From Burkholderiales bacterium (GTDB lineage: Bacteria > Pseudomonadota > Gammaproteobacteria > Burkholderiales > Burkholderiaceae_C): a stretch of 8,421 bases of DNA. The position numbers and the translations under genes were made by a program. The first letter of the stretch is position 1; each line of letters opens with the position of its first letter. A model generated the notes under the pieces. The model did no database searches. It saw only the letters and a program-made list of their open reading frames with translations, and was not told where the DNA came from. The DNA lies in assembly GCA_006227785.1 (NCBI GenBank), contig SBFU01000240.1, positions 1 through 8,421 of the forward strand. The letters run 5' to 3'. Shown one piece after another: positions 1-6,782 of this stretch.

Positions 1-1109
1 CCGAGGACGACCCGGTGTCGATGTGCTACACCTCGGGCACCACGGGCAGACCCAAGGGCGTGGTCTATTCCCACCGTTCCACTGTGTTGCACACCCTGGT
101 CGGCTGTCTGGGCGACTGCTGGGGTCTGCGCGGCACCGACACCGTGCTGCCGGTCACGCCCATGTTCCATGCCAACAGCTGGGGCATTCCCTACGCCTGT
201 GTCATGCTGGGCACGAAGCTGGTCTTCCCGGGTCCGCACCTGCATCCGGACGACCTGCTGGACCTGATGCAACACCACCCGCCGACCCTGGCCCTGGGCG
301 TGCCCACCATCTGGCTCGGTCTCATCCAGGCCTACGAGGCGGCGCTGACGGCCCAACCGGGCCGCTGGACGCTGCCCCCGGGCATGCGCAGCCTGGTCGG
401 TGGCGCCGCGGTGCCCGAGTCGCTGATCCGCAGCTTTCACCGGCATGGGGTCTGGCTGCTGCAGGGTTGGGGGATGACCGAAACCTCGCCTCTGGCCACC
501 GTGTCCTACCCCAAGGCCGAGCTGCGCGATATCAGCGAGGACGAGCGTTTCCGACGTGCTGCCATGGCCGGCGTACCGGTCCCGCTGGTCGACGTGCGCC
601 TGCGCCAGGACGACGGCACCGATGCGCCCTGGGACGGGCACAGCGTCGGCGAAATCCAGGTGCGGGGGCCCTTCATCACCGGCAGCTACCACCGGGTACC
701 GGTCAGCGAGGAGAAGTTCACCTCCGATGGCTGGCTGCGCACCGGCGACGTCGCCAGCATGGACGCACACGGCTTCGTGCGCATCACCGACCGCACCAAG
801 GACCTGATCAAGTCAGGGGGGGAGTGGATCAGTTCGGTCGACCTGGAGAATGCGCTGATGGGTCATGCCGAGGTGCTGGAGGCGGCTGTGATTGCCATTC
901 CGGACGAGAAATGGAGCGAGCGCCCGCTGGCCTGCGTGGTCAGCCGCAGCGGCCAGCCGATCGAGCGTGGCTCTCTCGATGCCTGCCTGCTGGCCAAGGG
1001 TTTTGCCAAGTGGCAGCTGCCCGAGCGCTACGAGTTCATCGAGGCGGTGCCGCGGACCTCGACCGGCAAGTTCTACAAGCTGCGCCTGCGCGAGCGCTTT
1101 CCGCGCTGA
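1..1109 (+). CDS. AMP-forming fatty-acyl-CoA synthetase (3' part, cut by window edge)
   Basis: This enzyme activates a carboxylic acid with ATP to an acyl-adenylate and then forms the acyl-CoA thioester. The reading frame is already open at the left edge (first full codon at base 3) and stops with TGA at 1107-1109, giving about 368 residues. Family members are usually about 540-550 aa, so roughly 175 N-terminal residues lie outside the window. Visible ANL-superfamily motifs are the P-loop [11 protein letters not shown] (27-59), GWGMTETSP (465-491), DGWLRTGD (726-749) followed by the [15 protein letters not shown] hinge region, and the C-terminal TSTGK loop with the catalytic lysine codon at 1068-1070. 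The SHRSTVLH stretch after the P-loop resembles the AlkK / DmdB-like medium- to long-chain group, but the substrate cannot be read from the sequence. It is convergent with the SCO gene, 51 bp away, and has no evident link to oxidase assembly. No internal frameshift is seen. Confidence 0.93.
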   Translation, partial: EDDPVSMCYTSGTTGRPKGVVYSHRSTVLHTLVGCLGDCWGLRGTDTVLPVTPMFHANSWGIPYACVMLGTKLVFPGPHLHPDDLLDLMQHHPPTLALGVPTIWLGLIQAYEAALTAQPGRWTLPPGMRSLVGGAAVPESLIRSFHRHGVWLLQGWGMTETSPLATVSYPKAELRDISEDERFRRAAMAGVPVPLVDVRLRQDDGTDAPWDGHSVGEIQVRGPFITGSYHRVPVSEEKFTSDGWLRTGDVASMDAHGFVRITDRTKDLIKSGGEWISSVDLENALMGHAEVLEAAVIAIPDEKWSERPLACVVSRSGQPIERGSLDACLLAKGFAKWQLPERYEFIEAVPRTSTGKFYKLRLRERFPR

Positions 1110-1160
1110 TCAGATAGCCCGCGCCCACCGGACGGACCCTCGCGCTGCGCCAGGCGACGC
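1110..1160. other. Convergent intergenic gap without visible terminator
   Basis: These 51 bp separate the converging acyl-CoA synthetase (+) and SCO (-) stops. The sequence is GC-rich. No hairpin followed by a T tract is visible on either strand. The best inverted pair is a 5-bp GCGCC/GGCGC (1147-1151 with 1164-1168) with a 12-nt loop that reaches into the SCO stop region. Termination here may be Rho-dependent, or the transcripts may overlap. Confidence 0.5.
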
Positions 1161-1775
1161 TCAGGCGCCGGCCAGCAGCTTGCGCAGGTCGTCGGCCAGC
1201 GCCTGTGCGCCGCTGCCATAGCGGTGGTACAGGCGCACACGGCCCTGCGGGTCGTACACATAACTGCCGGCCGAATGGTCCATGGTGTAGCTGGTGGCGG
1301 TGGCGCCTGGCACCTTGTTGTAGTAGATGCGAAAGCGCTTGGCCAGGGCCGGCAGATCGCCCGCGGGCGCGTACAGGGCGAGGAAGCTGGGGTCGAAGGC
1401 GGCCATGTATTCCTTCATGACCTCGGGGGTGTCGCGCTCCGGATCGATGCTGATGAACAGGCCCTGCAGCCGCTCCCCGTCGGCCCCCAGCAGGCGCTTG
1501 GCCTCGGCCATCTCGGTCATGGAGGTCGGACAGACGTCCGGGCACTGGGTGAAGCCAAAAAAGATCACCACCACCTTGCCGCGAAAGTCAGCCAGCGTGC
1601 GTGCCTGTCCGTTGTGGTCGGTCAGGGCAAAGTCGGTGGCGTAGTCGGCACCGGTGATGTCGATGCCGGAGAAAGCCTGGGCCGCCTTGTCGCAGGCCGC
1701 CAGCATGGGCAGCAACGCAGCGGCTCCACCGCCCAGCAGCAGGTTTCGGCGAAGCCGGGAATGCATTGGACTCAT
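1161..1775 (-). CDS. sco1: SCO1/SenC-family copper chaperone / thiol oxidoreductase, lipoprotein
   Basis: SCO proteins have a thioredoxin fold, sit on the periplasmic side of the membrane, and help build the CuA site of oxidase subunit II by copper delivery or cysteine reduction. The 204-aa product shows the complete metal-binding set: CPDVC with Cys78 and Cys82, and His167 in the [12 protein letters not shown] segment, plus the usual [12 protein letters not shown] stretch around residues 109-120. The N-terminus has a hydrophobic leader (about 12-27) ending in a lipobox LAAC with Cys28, so a lipid-anchored protein is predicted. An Arg-Arg pair at 9-10 precedes the hydrophobic run and looks Tat-like. 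The ATG at 1775 overlaps the ctaB stop (ATGA), which supports this start. Met4 at 1766 is a possible alternative. No Shine-Dalgarno is seen upstream, fitting translational coupling. It is the last gene of the SURF1-to-SCO unit. Confidence 0.95.
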   Translation of the reverse strand: MSPMHSRLRRNLLLGGGAAALLPMLAACDKAAQAFSGIDITGADYATDFALTDHNGQARTLADFRGKVVVIFFGFTQCPDVCPTSMTEMAEAKRLLGADGERLQGLFISIDPERDTPEVMKEYMAAFDPSFLALYAPAGDLPALAKRFRIYYNKVPGATATSYTMDHSAGSYVYDPQGRVRLYHRYGSGAQALADDLRKLLAGA

Positions 1776-2680
1776 GGCAGATAGTGGTCGATCAGCAGTG
1801 CCGCAAACAGCAGCGACAGATGGATCAGCGAGAAGCGGAAGGTCTTGCGGGCCAGCGCATCCGAGTAGTCACGCCACAAGACATAGGCGTAGGCCACAAA
1901 GCCGGCGTTGAGCAGCACCGCCGCCAGCAGGTAGAACCAGCCGCTCATGCGCATCATGAAGGGCATCAGGCAGGCCGCGAACAGCACCAGGGTGTAGAGC
2001 AGGATCTGCAGACGGGTGAACTCCGAACCATGCGTGACCGGCAGCATGGGCAGGCCCGACTTTCGGTAGTCCTCGACCCGGTACAGGGCCAGGGCCCAGA
2101 AGTGCGGCGGGGTCCACAGGAAAATGATGAGAAACAGGATCAGCGCTTCCGGTGCCACGTTGCCGGTCATGGCGGCCCAGCCCAGCACCGGCGGCATGGC
2201 ACCCGATGCCCCACCGATGACGATGTTCTGTGGCGTCAGCGGCTTGAGAATCACCGTGTAGATCACCGCGTAACCGACAAAGGTGCCGAAGGTCAGCCAC
2301 ATGGTCAGCGGATTGACCCACAGGTACAGGATGGCCGAACCCAGACCACAGAGCACAGCCGAAAAGGCCAGGGTCTGGGCATTGGTCAATTCGCCTTTGG
2401 CGGTGGGGCGCCAGGCCGTGCGTTTCATGCGCCGATCGATCTGCTGTTCGACGATGCAGTTGAAGGCGGCGGCGGCACCGGCGACGAGCCAGATGCCGAC
2501 ACAGGCCAGCAGTGCCAGCTGAACCTGCGCCCAGTCCGGCAGGCCGGGCACCGCCAGCACCATGCCGATCAGGGCGCAGAACACGATCAGCTGCACCACC
2601 CGCGGCTTGGTGAGGATGTAGAACTGCCGCCAGGTCGAAGACAAGCCCGGTGAGGTGGTGGAAGACGGGGCGGCGTTCAT
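1772..2680 (-). CDS. ctaB: Protoheme IX farnesyltransferase (heme O synthase)
   Basis: This UbiA-superfamily integral membrane enzyme transfers a farnesyl group from farnesyl diphosphate to heme B, giving heme O, the precursor of heme A. The 302-aa product is of normal length and very hydrophobic, consistent with about nine membrane helices. The first prenyl-diphosphate motif lies at residues 74-88 (Asn74, Glu78, Asp82, then RRMKRT). The second conserved loop has [10 protein letters not shown] followed by LPMLPV at about 200-215. The N-terminal TKPRVV (24-29) is also typical of the family. The frame is open upstream to 2818, but the ATG at 2680 is preferred because it forms a 4-nt ATGA overlap with the ctaA stop and gives the expected length. 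The longer start would add 46 residues lacking family character. The gene overlaps SCO downstream by 4 nt, so it is probably translationally coupled on both sides. Confidence 0.96.
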   Translation of the reverse strand: MNAAPSSTTSPGLSSTWRQFYILTKPRVVQLIVFCALIGMVLAVPGLPDWAQVQLALLACVGIWLVAGAAAAFNCIVEQQIDRRMKRTAWRPTAKGELTNAQTLAFSAVLCGLGSAILYLWVNPLTMWLTFGTFVGYAVIYTVILKPLTPQNIVIGGASGAMPPVLGWAAMTGNVAPEALILFLIIFLWTPPHFWALALYRVEDYRKSGLPMLPVTHGSEFTRLQILLYTLVLFAACLMPFMMRMSGWFYLLAAVLLNAGFVAYAYVLWRDYSDALARKTFRFSLIHLSLLFAALLIDHYLP

Positions 2681-3831
2681 CGGCTCGGTTGCGGCATAGG
2701 GGAGGACAGGGAAGCCGGCGTGCGCTGCGCGGTGCGACTGCCGGTCAGCAGGCCGGTCATCAGCACCACCAGCGCGGCAGCACCGCCGGTATGCGACACC
2801 GCGGCCAGCAAGGGCCATTCGAGCACCACGTTGCTCAGACCGGTCAGCAACTGCCAGGCGGCCAGCAGCACCAGGCCGCGGGCCGCGGGACGAAGTCCAT
2901 CAACCCGCCACAGGCGCCAGGCCAGCCAGAGCAGCGCCGCCAGCACCACGTAGGCGGCCAGGCGGTGCACATAGTGGATGGCGGTGAGTGCCGGGAACGG
3001 TATCGAATCGCCAGAACGCGCCTGGCCCAGTTCACGCCAGATCGAGAAGCCTTCACGCAGGTCCATGTGCGGCCACCAGCTGCCCTGGCAGGTCGGGAAA
3101 TCGCGACAGGCCAGCACAGCGTAGTTGGTGCTCACCCAGCCACCCAGGGCCACCTGGACCCACAACAAGGCAAACACGGCCACCATGGCCAGACGCAGGC
3201 CGGACGACACGCCGACCGGACCACGCGCATCGGGCAGGGCATGGGCATAGGCCACCGACTGGGCCCGCAGCAAGGCCAGCAGCGCGAGGCCGCCCAACAG
3301 GTGCAGCGTCACGATGGCGGGAAAAAGCTTCATGGTCACGGTCAGGGCGCCGAAGGCCCCCTGGAGGCACACCCAGAACAGCGTCACCCAGGGCCACCAC
3401 AGCGACACCGGGATCTGCCGTCGGGCCATGGTGCTGGTGATGGCCAGCACCATGATCAGCACGCCCACGGCGGTCGCCAGGTAGCGATGGATCATTTCGA
3501 TCCACGCCTTGGGAAAAGTGACCGGGCCGGTCGGCATGGCCTCCTGGGCGGCCGAAATTTCGGCCTTGGCACCCACTGGGCTCGCGCTGCCGTAACAGCC
3601 CGGCCAGTCCGGACAACCCAGGCCCGAGTCGGTCAGGCGGGTGAAGGCGCCGAACAGCACCAGGTCGAAGGTCAGGAACAGCGTCACCAGGGTCAGCAGG
3701 CGCAGGCGCTGGACCGGCTCGGCCTGGCGGCTGCGAAGCCATACCCAGGCCATGGGGCCCAAGGCCAGCACCACGCCCAGCAACATCAGGCGGGCCAGCG
3801 GGGCCAGGTCGTAAAGGGGCTGGGTATCCAT
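2677..3831 (-). CDS. ctaA: Heme A synthase (COX15/CtaA family)
   Basis: This polytopic membrane enzyme oxidises the C8 methyl of heme O to a formyl group, giving heme A for subunit I. The product is 384 aa, the longer type of the family with two cysteine pairs on the outer loops: Cys73/Cys79 in [10 protein letters not shown], and Cys242/Cys248 in the [10 protein letters not shown] loop. Candidate heme-ligand histidines sit in the expected four places: His115 (EMIHRY), His177 (VTLHLLGG), His289 (IHYVHR) and His347 (SHTGGAA). About eight membrane helices are evident. The start is the ATG at 3831, 36 nt after the SCO-like gene stop. Only a weak GAGA lies upstream, so initiation is not clearly defined by a Shine-Dalgarno. 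The stop overlaps the ctaB start (ATGA). The C-terminal tail (about 366-384, Ser/Pro/Arg-rich) is poorly conserved in appearance and probably disordered. Confidence 0.96.
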   Translation of the reverse strand: MDTQPLYDLAPLARLMLLGVVLALGPMAWVWLRSRQAEPVQRLRLLTLVTLFLTFDLVLFGAFTRLTDSGLGCPDWPGCYGSASPVGAKAEISAAQEAMPTGPVTFPKAWIEMIHRYLATAVGVLIMVLAITSTMARRQIPVSLWWPWVTLFWVCLQGAFGALTVTMKLFPAIVTLHLLGGLALLALLRAQSVAYAHALPDARGPVGVSSGLRLAMVAVFALLWVQVALGGWVSTNYAVLACRDFPTCQGSWWPHMDLREGFSIWRELGQARSGDSIPFPALTAIHYVHRLAAYVVLAALLWLAWRLWRVDGLRPAARGLVLLAAWQLLTGLSNVVLEWPLLAAVSHTGGAAALVVLMTGLLTGSRTAQRTPASLSSPMPQPSR

Positions 3832-3867
3832 GGGTCTCGTGTCGTGAGGTGCAGCACCAGCGGGCGG

Positions 3868-4539
3868 TCAGCGACCGGCCCGATCCCAGAACGAAGACGC
3901 CCGCAACAGGCGGTCCAGATCACGCCGGGCTTTCATCGGGTCCAGATCGGCAGGGAACCTCATCATCCAGTTCCCCAGCGGGTCGACCACGTACAAGTGG
4001 TCCTCCAGCCGCTGCCCGGGTGCCGCCTCCAGCCACCCCGCCACGGCCGCGGCATCGACCTTCAGGACCACAGCCGCCGCCGTGGCCTGTGTCAGTGCTT
4101 CGGTCAGAGGGGCGTCACCGGTGCGCAGCCAGACCCAGTCCAGGCGGTCCTTTTCCCGTCCGAGCATCTCGCGGATCTGCCGCTGCAGGTACAGGCGGCG
4201 TTCACACTGCGCGTCGCACGCGCTGTCGGCGACGCTGATCAGCAACCACTGGTTCTTCAGCGAACCGAGGGGCACCGCCTTGCCCAGGGCATCGGTGCCA
4301 CTGAAAGCAGGCAGCGGGCGCTGGGGGTCGATCAGTTCCCCGTAGCTGCTGCGCCCTTCGGGGCGGATCACGTAATAGGTGAAATAGGAAGCGATCACCG
4401 GCGCCGCGCACACCAGCAGGAGCAGCAACATCTTCCAGCGACCGGCGCGGGTGCGCGCAGCGTCGACGGCCGCCGCCTCTCCGGGCTGGGGAAGGGTGTG
4501 CACCGTCAGGGTGAGGGGCTCGTCAGGGGTTCGGCTCAT
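3868..4539 (-). CDS. Membrane-anchored SCO-like protein with CxxxC, cox-operon associated
   Basis: No experimentally named family is recognised with certainty. The 223-aa product has a short polar N-terminus (1-36), a single hydrophobic helix at about 37-58, and a periplasmic-type domain. That domain carries LLISVADSACDAQCERR with Cys108 and Cys112 in CxxxC spacing, placed after a beta-strand as in SCO/thioredoxin folds. It ends with EDHLYVVDPLGN (179-190), resembling the SCO strand that contains the copper-binding histidine and DPxG. The position between SURF1 and ctaA suggests a role in oxidase assembly, such as thiol or copper handling; this is inference. The start at 4539 (MSRTPDEP) was chosen because a longer frame to 4689 would run deep into SURF1. 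Even so, it overlaps the SURF1 3' end by 17 nt. No Shine-Dalgarno is seen. Similar proteins sit at this place in other betaproteobacterial cox loci, usually labelled hypothetical or transmembrane protein. Confidence 0.85.
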   Translation of the reverse strand: MSRTPDEPLTLTVHTLPQPGEAAAVDAARTRAGRWKMLLLLLVCAAPVIASYFTYYVIRPEGRSSYGELIDPQRPLPAFSGTDALGKAVPLGSLKNQWLLISVADSACDAQCERRLYLQRQIREMLGREKDRLDWVWLRTGDAPLTEALTQATAAAVVLKVDAAAVAGWLEAAPGQRLEDHLYVVDPLGNWMMRFPADLDPMKARRDLDRLLRASSFWDRAGR

Positions 4540-5260
4540 GGGAAGTGCGGGTACGGCGCGGAGCAATGATCTGGAACCAGACAAAAAGGATGGCCACCAG
4601 GGCACACAGCCCGAACCACTGGAAGGCGTATCCATGGTGTTTGGCCACGCCAGCCTCGATGCGCGGCCAATCGCGCAACAGGCCGTCACCGGTTTCGGGT
4701 CCCGTCTGGAGGACAGACAGCGCGGAGAGGGTCAGACCCGTCTCGGCTGCAAAGCCGTCCAAGTCGATATTTTGCCGGATCGGCCCTGTCCCTGCCTCGC
4801 CCATCTCGTATAGCTTGGCCGGGGGCGGGGTCAGGCGCCCCTCGATCAGCACGACCCCGGTCGGGGTGTCAATGGTCGGCAGGCGGCTTCGTTCCTGGAA
4901 ATCCCGCGCCACCCAGCCGCGCTGGACCAGCATGGTCAGGTTCTGGTCGGTCAGTTTCAAAGGCGTGACCACGAAAAAACCGGGGACACCGTTCATCTGG
5001 CGGTTGTCCAGGTAGACCGTGTGCTGGGCGAGCCAGCGCCCTTCCAGACGAACCAGGCGATGCACCAGCAGATCCGGGGGTACGCCCGGTTGAAGGTCCT
5101 GGCCACCCAGGGCCGGCTCCAGACGGCGCGACTCGATTTGCGCATACCGGGCCTGCTTCTGAGCCGCCCGATCCAGTTGCCAGAAGCCCAGTGATGCGGT
5201 CACCCCCATGGTGACCAGGGTCGCCAGCAGCACCACCCAGAACCGTCGGACGCGGGTCAT
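4523..5260 (-). CDS. surf1: SURF1 family cytochrome oxidase biogenesis protein
   Basis: SURF1/Shy1 proteins are membrane proteins that assist formation of subunit I, with heme A binding and insertion as the best-supported bacterial role. The 245-aa product has the family architecture: an N-terminal helix (about 7-26) followed by GFWQLDR (25-31), a large periplasmic domain with the LDNRQMNGVPGFFVVTPL and VQRGWVARDF segments, and a C-terminal helix introduced by HHGYAFQWFGL (208-218). The frame is open further upstream to 5596, but ATG 5260 gives the right length and the correct N-terminus. It is preceded by GGAG 10 nt from the start, one of only two clear ribosome-binding sites in the oxidase genes here. 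It is the first gene of the SURF1/SCO-like/ctaA/ctaB/SCO unit, and it diverges from the DUF2909 gene with only 48 bp between the starts. Confidence 0.95.
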   Translation of the reverse strand: MTRVRRFWVVLLATLVTMGVTASLGFWQLDRAAQKQARYAQIESRRLEPALGGQDLQPGVPPDLLVHRLVRLEGRWLAQHTVYLDNRQMNGVPGFFVVTPLKLTDQNLTMLVQRGWVARDFQERSRLPTIDTPTGVVLIEGRLTPPPAKLYEMGEAGTGPIRQNIDLDGFAAETGLTLSALSVLQTGPETGDGLLRDWPRIEAGVAKHHGYAFQWFGLCALVAILFVWFQIIAPRRTRTSHEPNP

Positions 5261-5308
5261 CGCACCGGATCTCCACGTCCGACGGCGGTCGAGCCGATAA
5301 TCAGGGCC
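5261..5308. promoter_or_regulatory. Divergent intergenic region with overlapping -10-like elements
   Basis: These 48 bp separate the SURF1 start (-) from the DUF2909 start (+), so the promoter of the five-gene SURF1 unit must lie here or inside the DUF2909 gene. On the + strand, GATAAT at 5296-5301 matches 5 of 6 bases of the sigma-70 -10 consensus, but no good -35 precedes it (TCCACG at 5272-5277, 3 of 6). On the - strand, GATTAT at 5302-5297 (4 of 6) has ATGACC at 5325-5320 (4 of 6) exactly 17 nt upstream, inside the DUF2909 coding region. The two -10 candidates overlap almost completely. These are motif matches only and remain tentative. Confidence 0.3.
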
Positions 5309-5548
5309 ATGAAGTACTTGGTCATCCTTGGATTTGTCGCCATCATCGGCAGCCTGGCGGCGGCGCTCGTGTTCATGATGCGCGGCGACCGTGCCCCAGG
5401 CGACGAGTCGGACAACGCGCCACGCAACAACCACATGGCGCGTGCTCTGGCGTTTCGCATCGGCTTTTCCGTCCTGCTGTTCGTGGTCGTGCTCATCAGT
5501 TATTTCATGGGGTGGATACAGCCAACCGGTCTGCCCCTGGCACGCTGA
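5309..5548 (+). CDS. Twin transmembrane protein (DUF2909 family)
   Basis: This is a 79-aa protein with two hydrophobic helices (about residues 4-23 and 51-68) joined by a polar loop (RGDRAPGDESDNAPRNN), ending with GWIQPTG. It matches the DUF2909 pattern remembered from betaproteobacterial cox loci: a short N-terminal helix, an RAL-x-RIGFS segment, and a closing GWIQP. No function is established; membrane location and association with cytochrome oxidase are inferred from the sequence and position. It is the only oxidase-region gene on the + strand, standing alone between divergent SURF1 and convergent subunit III. There is no good Shine-Dalgarno: AGGG at 5303-5306 is only 2 nt from the ATG. 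With the -10-like GATAAT at 5296-5301, the transcript could begin at or very near the start codon. Confidence 0.88.
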   Translation: MKYLVILGFVAIIGSLAAALVFMMRGDRAPGDESDNAPRNNHMARALAFRIGFSVLLFVVVLISYFMGWIQPTGLPLAR

Positions 5549-5565
5549 GTCTGACAGTCCAGCAA

Positions 5566-5594
5566 GAAAAAAGCGCCTCTGCGGCGCTTTTTTC
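5566..5594. terminator. Bidirectional rho-independent terminator between DUF2909 and ctaE
   Basis: The sequence GAAAAAAGCGCC (5566-5577) pairs perfectly with GGCGCTTTTTTC (5583-5594) around a 5-nt loop TCTGC. The GC core is five pairs, flanked by A tracts on the left arm and T tracts on the right, so it reads as a hairpin plus U-run on either strand. It lies 17 nt after the DUF2909 stop (+) and 34 nt after the ctaE stop (-), where it can end both convergent transcripts. Confidence 0.9.
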
Positions 5595-5628
5595 ATTCAG
5601 CCGGCCCGCGGGACGGACCGAAGCCGGG

Positions 5629-6510
5629 TCACATCCAGTAGACCAGGATGTACAGGCCCAGCCAGACCACGTCCACGAAGTGCCAGTACCACGCGGCGCC
5701 TTCGAATCCGAAGTGGCTCTTGGCACTGAAATGGCCCTTTTGCAGGCGCAGCGTGATCACCAGCAGCATCAGCATGCCCAGGAACACGTGGAAACCGTGA
5801 AAGCCGGTGAGCATGAAGAAGGTCGAGCCGAAGATGCCCGAGTTGAGCTTGAGGTTCAGATCGACATAGGCGTGGTAGTACTCGTATCCCTGCACAAACA
5901 GGAAGACCAGACCCAGCAGCACCGTCATCCACATGAAGGCAATCGTCTTGGCGCGGTTGCCGGCTTGCAGGGCGTGGTGGGCGATGGTCAGCGTCACGCC
6001 CGAGGTCAGCAGCAGGGCCGTGTTGATGGTCGGCAGCCAGAAGGGGCCCATGGTCTGGAAGGGCTCGACGATGCCGGCAGGCGAAGCGGTCATGCCGGCC
6101 TTGACACTGGGCCACACAGCGGTGAAGTCGGGCCAGATGAGCGCGTTCTCGATGTTGCCCAGGTTGGGAACCGACTGGACGCGGGCCCACCACAGGGCGG
6201 TGAAGAAGGCACCGAAGAACATCACCTCCGAGAAGATGAACCAGCTCATGCTCCAGCGGTACGACAGGTCGACCTTGCGACCGTACAGACCCCCCTCGCT
6301 TTCGCGGATGGCATCACCGAACCACTGGTACAGGACCACGAGCCAGAACACCAGACCGAAAATCAGCGAATACATGCCCCAGGCCGATCCGTTGATCCAC
6401 TGGCCAGCGCCCAGGATGACAAAGAAAAGACCGATGGCTGCCATCACCGGATGCCTCGACAGGCCCGGAACGTAGTAATAGGGCGTCGTGCCGTGGGATG
6501 CTGCTGACAT
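5629..6510 (-). CDS. ctaE: Cytochrome c oxidase subunit III
   Basis: This is the third core subunit of the aa3 oxidase, a seven-helix membrane protein that stabilises subunit I. The 293-aa product begins MSAASHGTTPYYYVPGLSRHP and shows the expected subunit III landmarks: WFIFSEVMFFGAFFTALWW, TGFHGFHVFLG (235-245), HFGFEGAAWYWHFVDVVWL (266-284), and a C-terminus in LVYWM. Glu270 and the WYWHFVD segment are strongly characteristic. The ATG at 6510 is chosen over the frame's earlier start at 6528 because AGGAG lies 5 nt upstream (6520-6516) and MSAASHG is the usual N-terminus. It is the last gene of the ctaD unit, 65 nt after DUF2970, and ends before the shared terminator. Confidence 0.97.
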   Translation of the reverse strand: MSAASHGTTPYYYVPGLSRHPVMAAIGLFFVILGAGQWINGSAWGMYSLIFGLVFWLVVLYQWFGDAIRESEGGLYGRKVDLSYRWSMSWFIFSEVMFFGAFFTALWWARVQSVPNLGNIENALIWPDFTAVWPSVKAGMTASPAGIVEPFQTMGPFWLPTINTALLLTSGVTLTIAHHALQAGNRAKTIAFMWMTVLLGLVFLFVQGYEYYHAYVDLNLKLNSGIFGSTFFMLTGFHGFHVFLGMLMLLVITLRLQKGHFSAKSHFGFEGAAWYWHFVDVVWLGLYILVYWM

Positions 6511-6514
6511 GCTC

Positions 6515-6520
6515 ACTCCT
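6515..6520 (-). promoter_or_regulatory. Strong ribosome-binding site of ctaE
   Basis: On the minus strand AGGAGT (6520-6515) stands 4 nt before the ATG at 6510, an excellent Shine-Dalgarno. It decides the ctaE start in favour of MSAASHG over the upstream in-frame ATG at 6528. The rest of the 65-nt gap (6511-6575) shows no hairpin terminator and no convincing promoter, so ctaE is probably co-transcribed with the genes upstream. Confidence 0.8.
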
Positions 6521-6575
6521 AGTTGCAAATCGCTTGTTGTGTTTGAATGACGTGAAGGGTATCAGGGTTGGGTCG

Positions 6576-6782
6576 TCAGGAAACCACCCAGTTGACCACC
6601 AGGATCAGGGCCAGCACGAACAGGAAGGCCATGGCCACGCCGACCGCCATGAGGTGCAAGGGGTTCAGGCGTTCGATGTCCTGCTGGTAGTCGGCCCGCC
6701 GGCGGACACCGAGGAAACCCCACAGCACCGCCTTGACCGTACCGGCCAGTGATCCTCGGCGTCGGTGCACGGGTGTGCTCAT
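6576..6782 (-). CDS. DUF2970 family small membrane protein, cox-operon associated
   Basis: This 68-aa protein starts MSTPVHRRRG. It has an amphipathic KAVLWGFLGVRRRADYQQD segment (about 17-35), then NPLHLMAVGVAMAFLFVLALIL leading into a single C-terminal helix ending VVNWVVS. The W-x-F-x-GVR-x-R-x-DY and LNPLH signatures are those of the DUF2970 family, which commonly sits between cox11 and subunit III in betaproteobacteria. The molecular role is unknown; single-pass inner-membrane location and a supporting role in oxidase assembly are inferences from context. The ATG at 6782 overlaps the ctaG stop (ATGA) and has no Shine-Dalgarno, pointing to translational coupling. The frame is open upstream inside ctaG to 6986, but that extension is out-of-frame ctaG sequence. 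Confidence 0.9.
   Translation of the reverse strand: MSTPVHRRRGSLAGTVKAVLWGFLGVRRRADYQQDIERLNPLHLMAVGVAMAFLFVLALILVVNWVVS

Noticed and set aside
1147..1168. GCGCC/GGCGC inverted repeat as a terminator between the acyl-CoA synthetase and SCO
   Set aside because: Only a 5-bp stem with a 12-nt loop and no T tract; expected by chance in GC-rich DNA.
1224..1784. + strand open frame (186 codons) antisense to SCO
   Set aside because: In-register shadow of a gene with CxxxC, a distal His and a lipobox.
1766..2653. + strand open frame (295 codons) antisense to ctaB
   Set aside because: Same in-register antisense effect. The product is low-complexity and hydrophilic, while ctaB on the other strand has full family motifs.
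2681..2818. N-terminal extension of CtaB by 46 residues
   Set aside because: It is Arg/Ala-rich out-of-frame ctaA sequence. The ATG at 2680 couples to the ctaA stop and gives the normal length.
2650..4569. Long + strand open frame (639 codons) antisense to ctaA and the SCO-like gene
   Set aside because: It is in exact antisense codon register with both genes, where a stop would need TTA, CTA or TCA in the real gene; these codons are rare in GC-rich DNA. The translation is Gln/His/Gly/Arg-rich with no domain.
4540..4689. N-terminal extension of the SCO-like protein by 50 residues
   Set aside because: The extension is out-of-frame SURF1 coding sequence. The start at 4539 gives a normal polar N-terminus plus one helix.
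5512..6507. + strand open frame (331 codons) antisense to ctaE
   Set aside because: In-register antisense of subunit III, running through the DUF2909 3' end and the terminator. No recognisable domain.
6511..6575. Possible separate promoter before ctaE
   Set aside because: No -35/-10 pair with reasonable matches and spacing was found. Only the ribosome-binding site is convincing.
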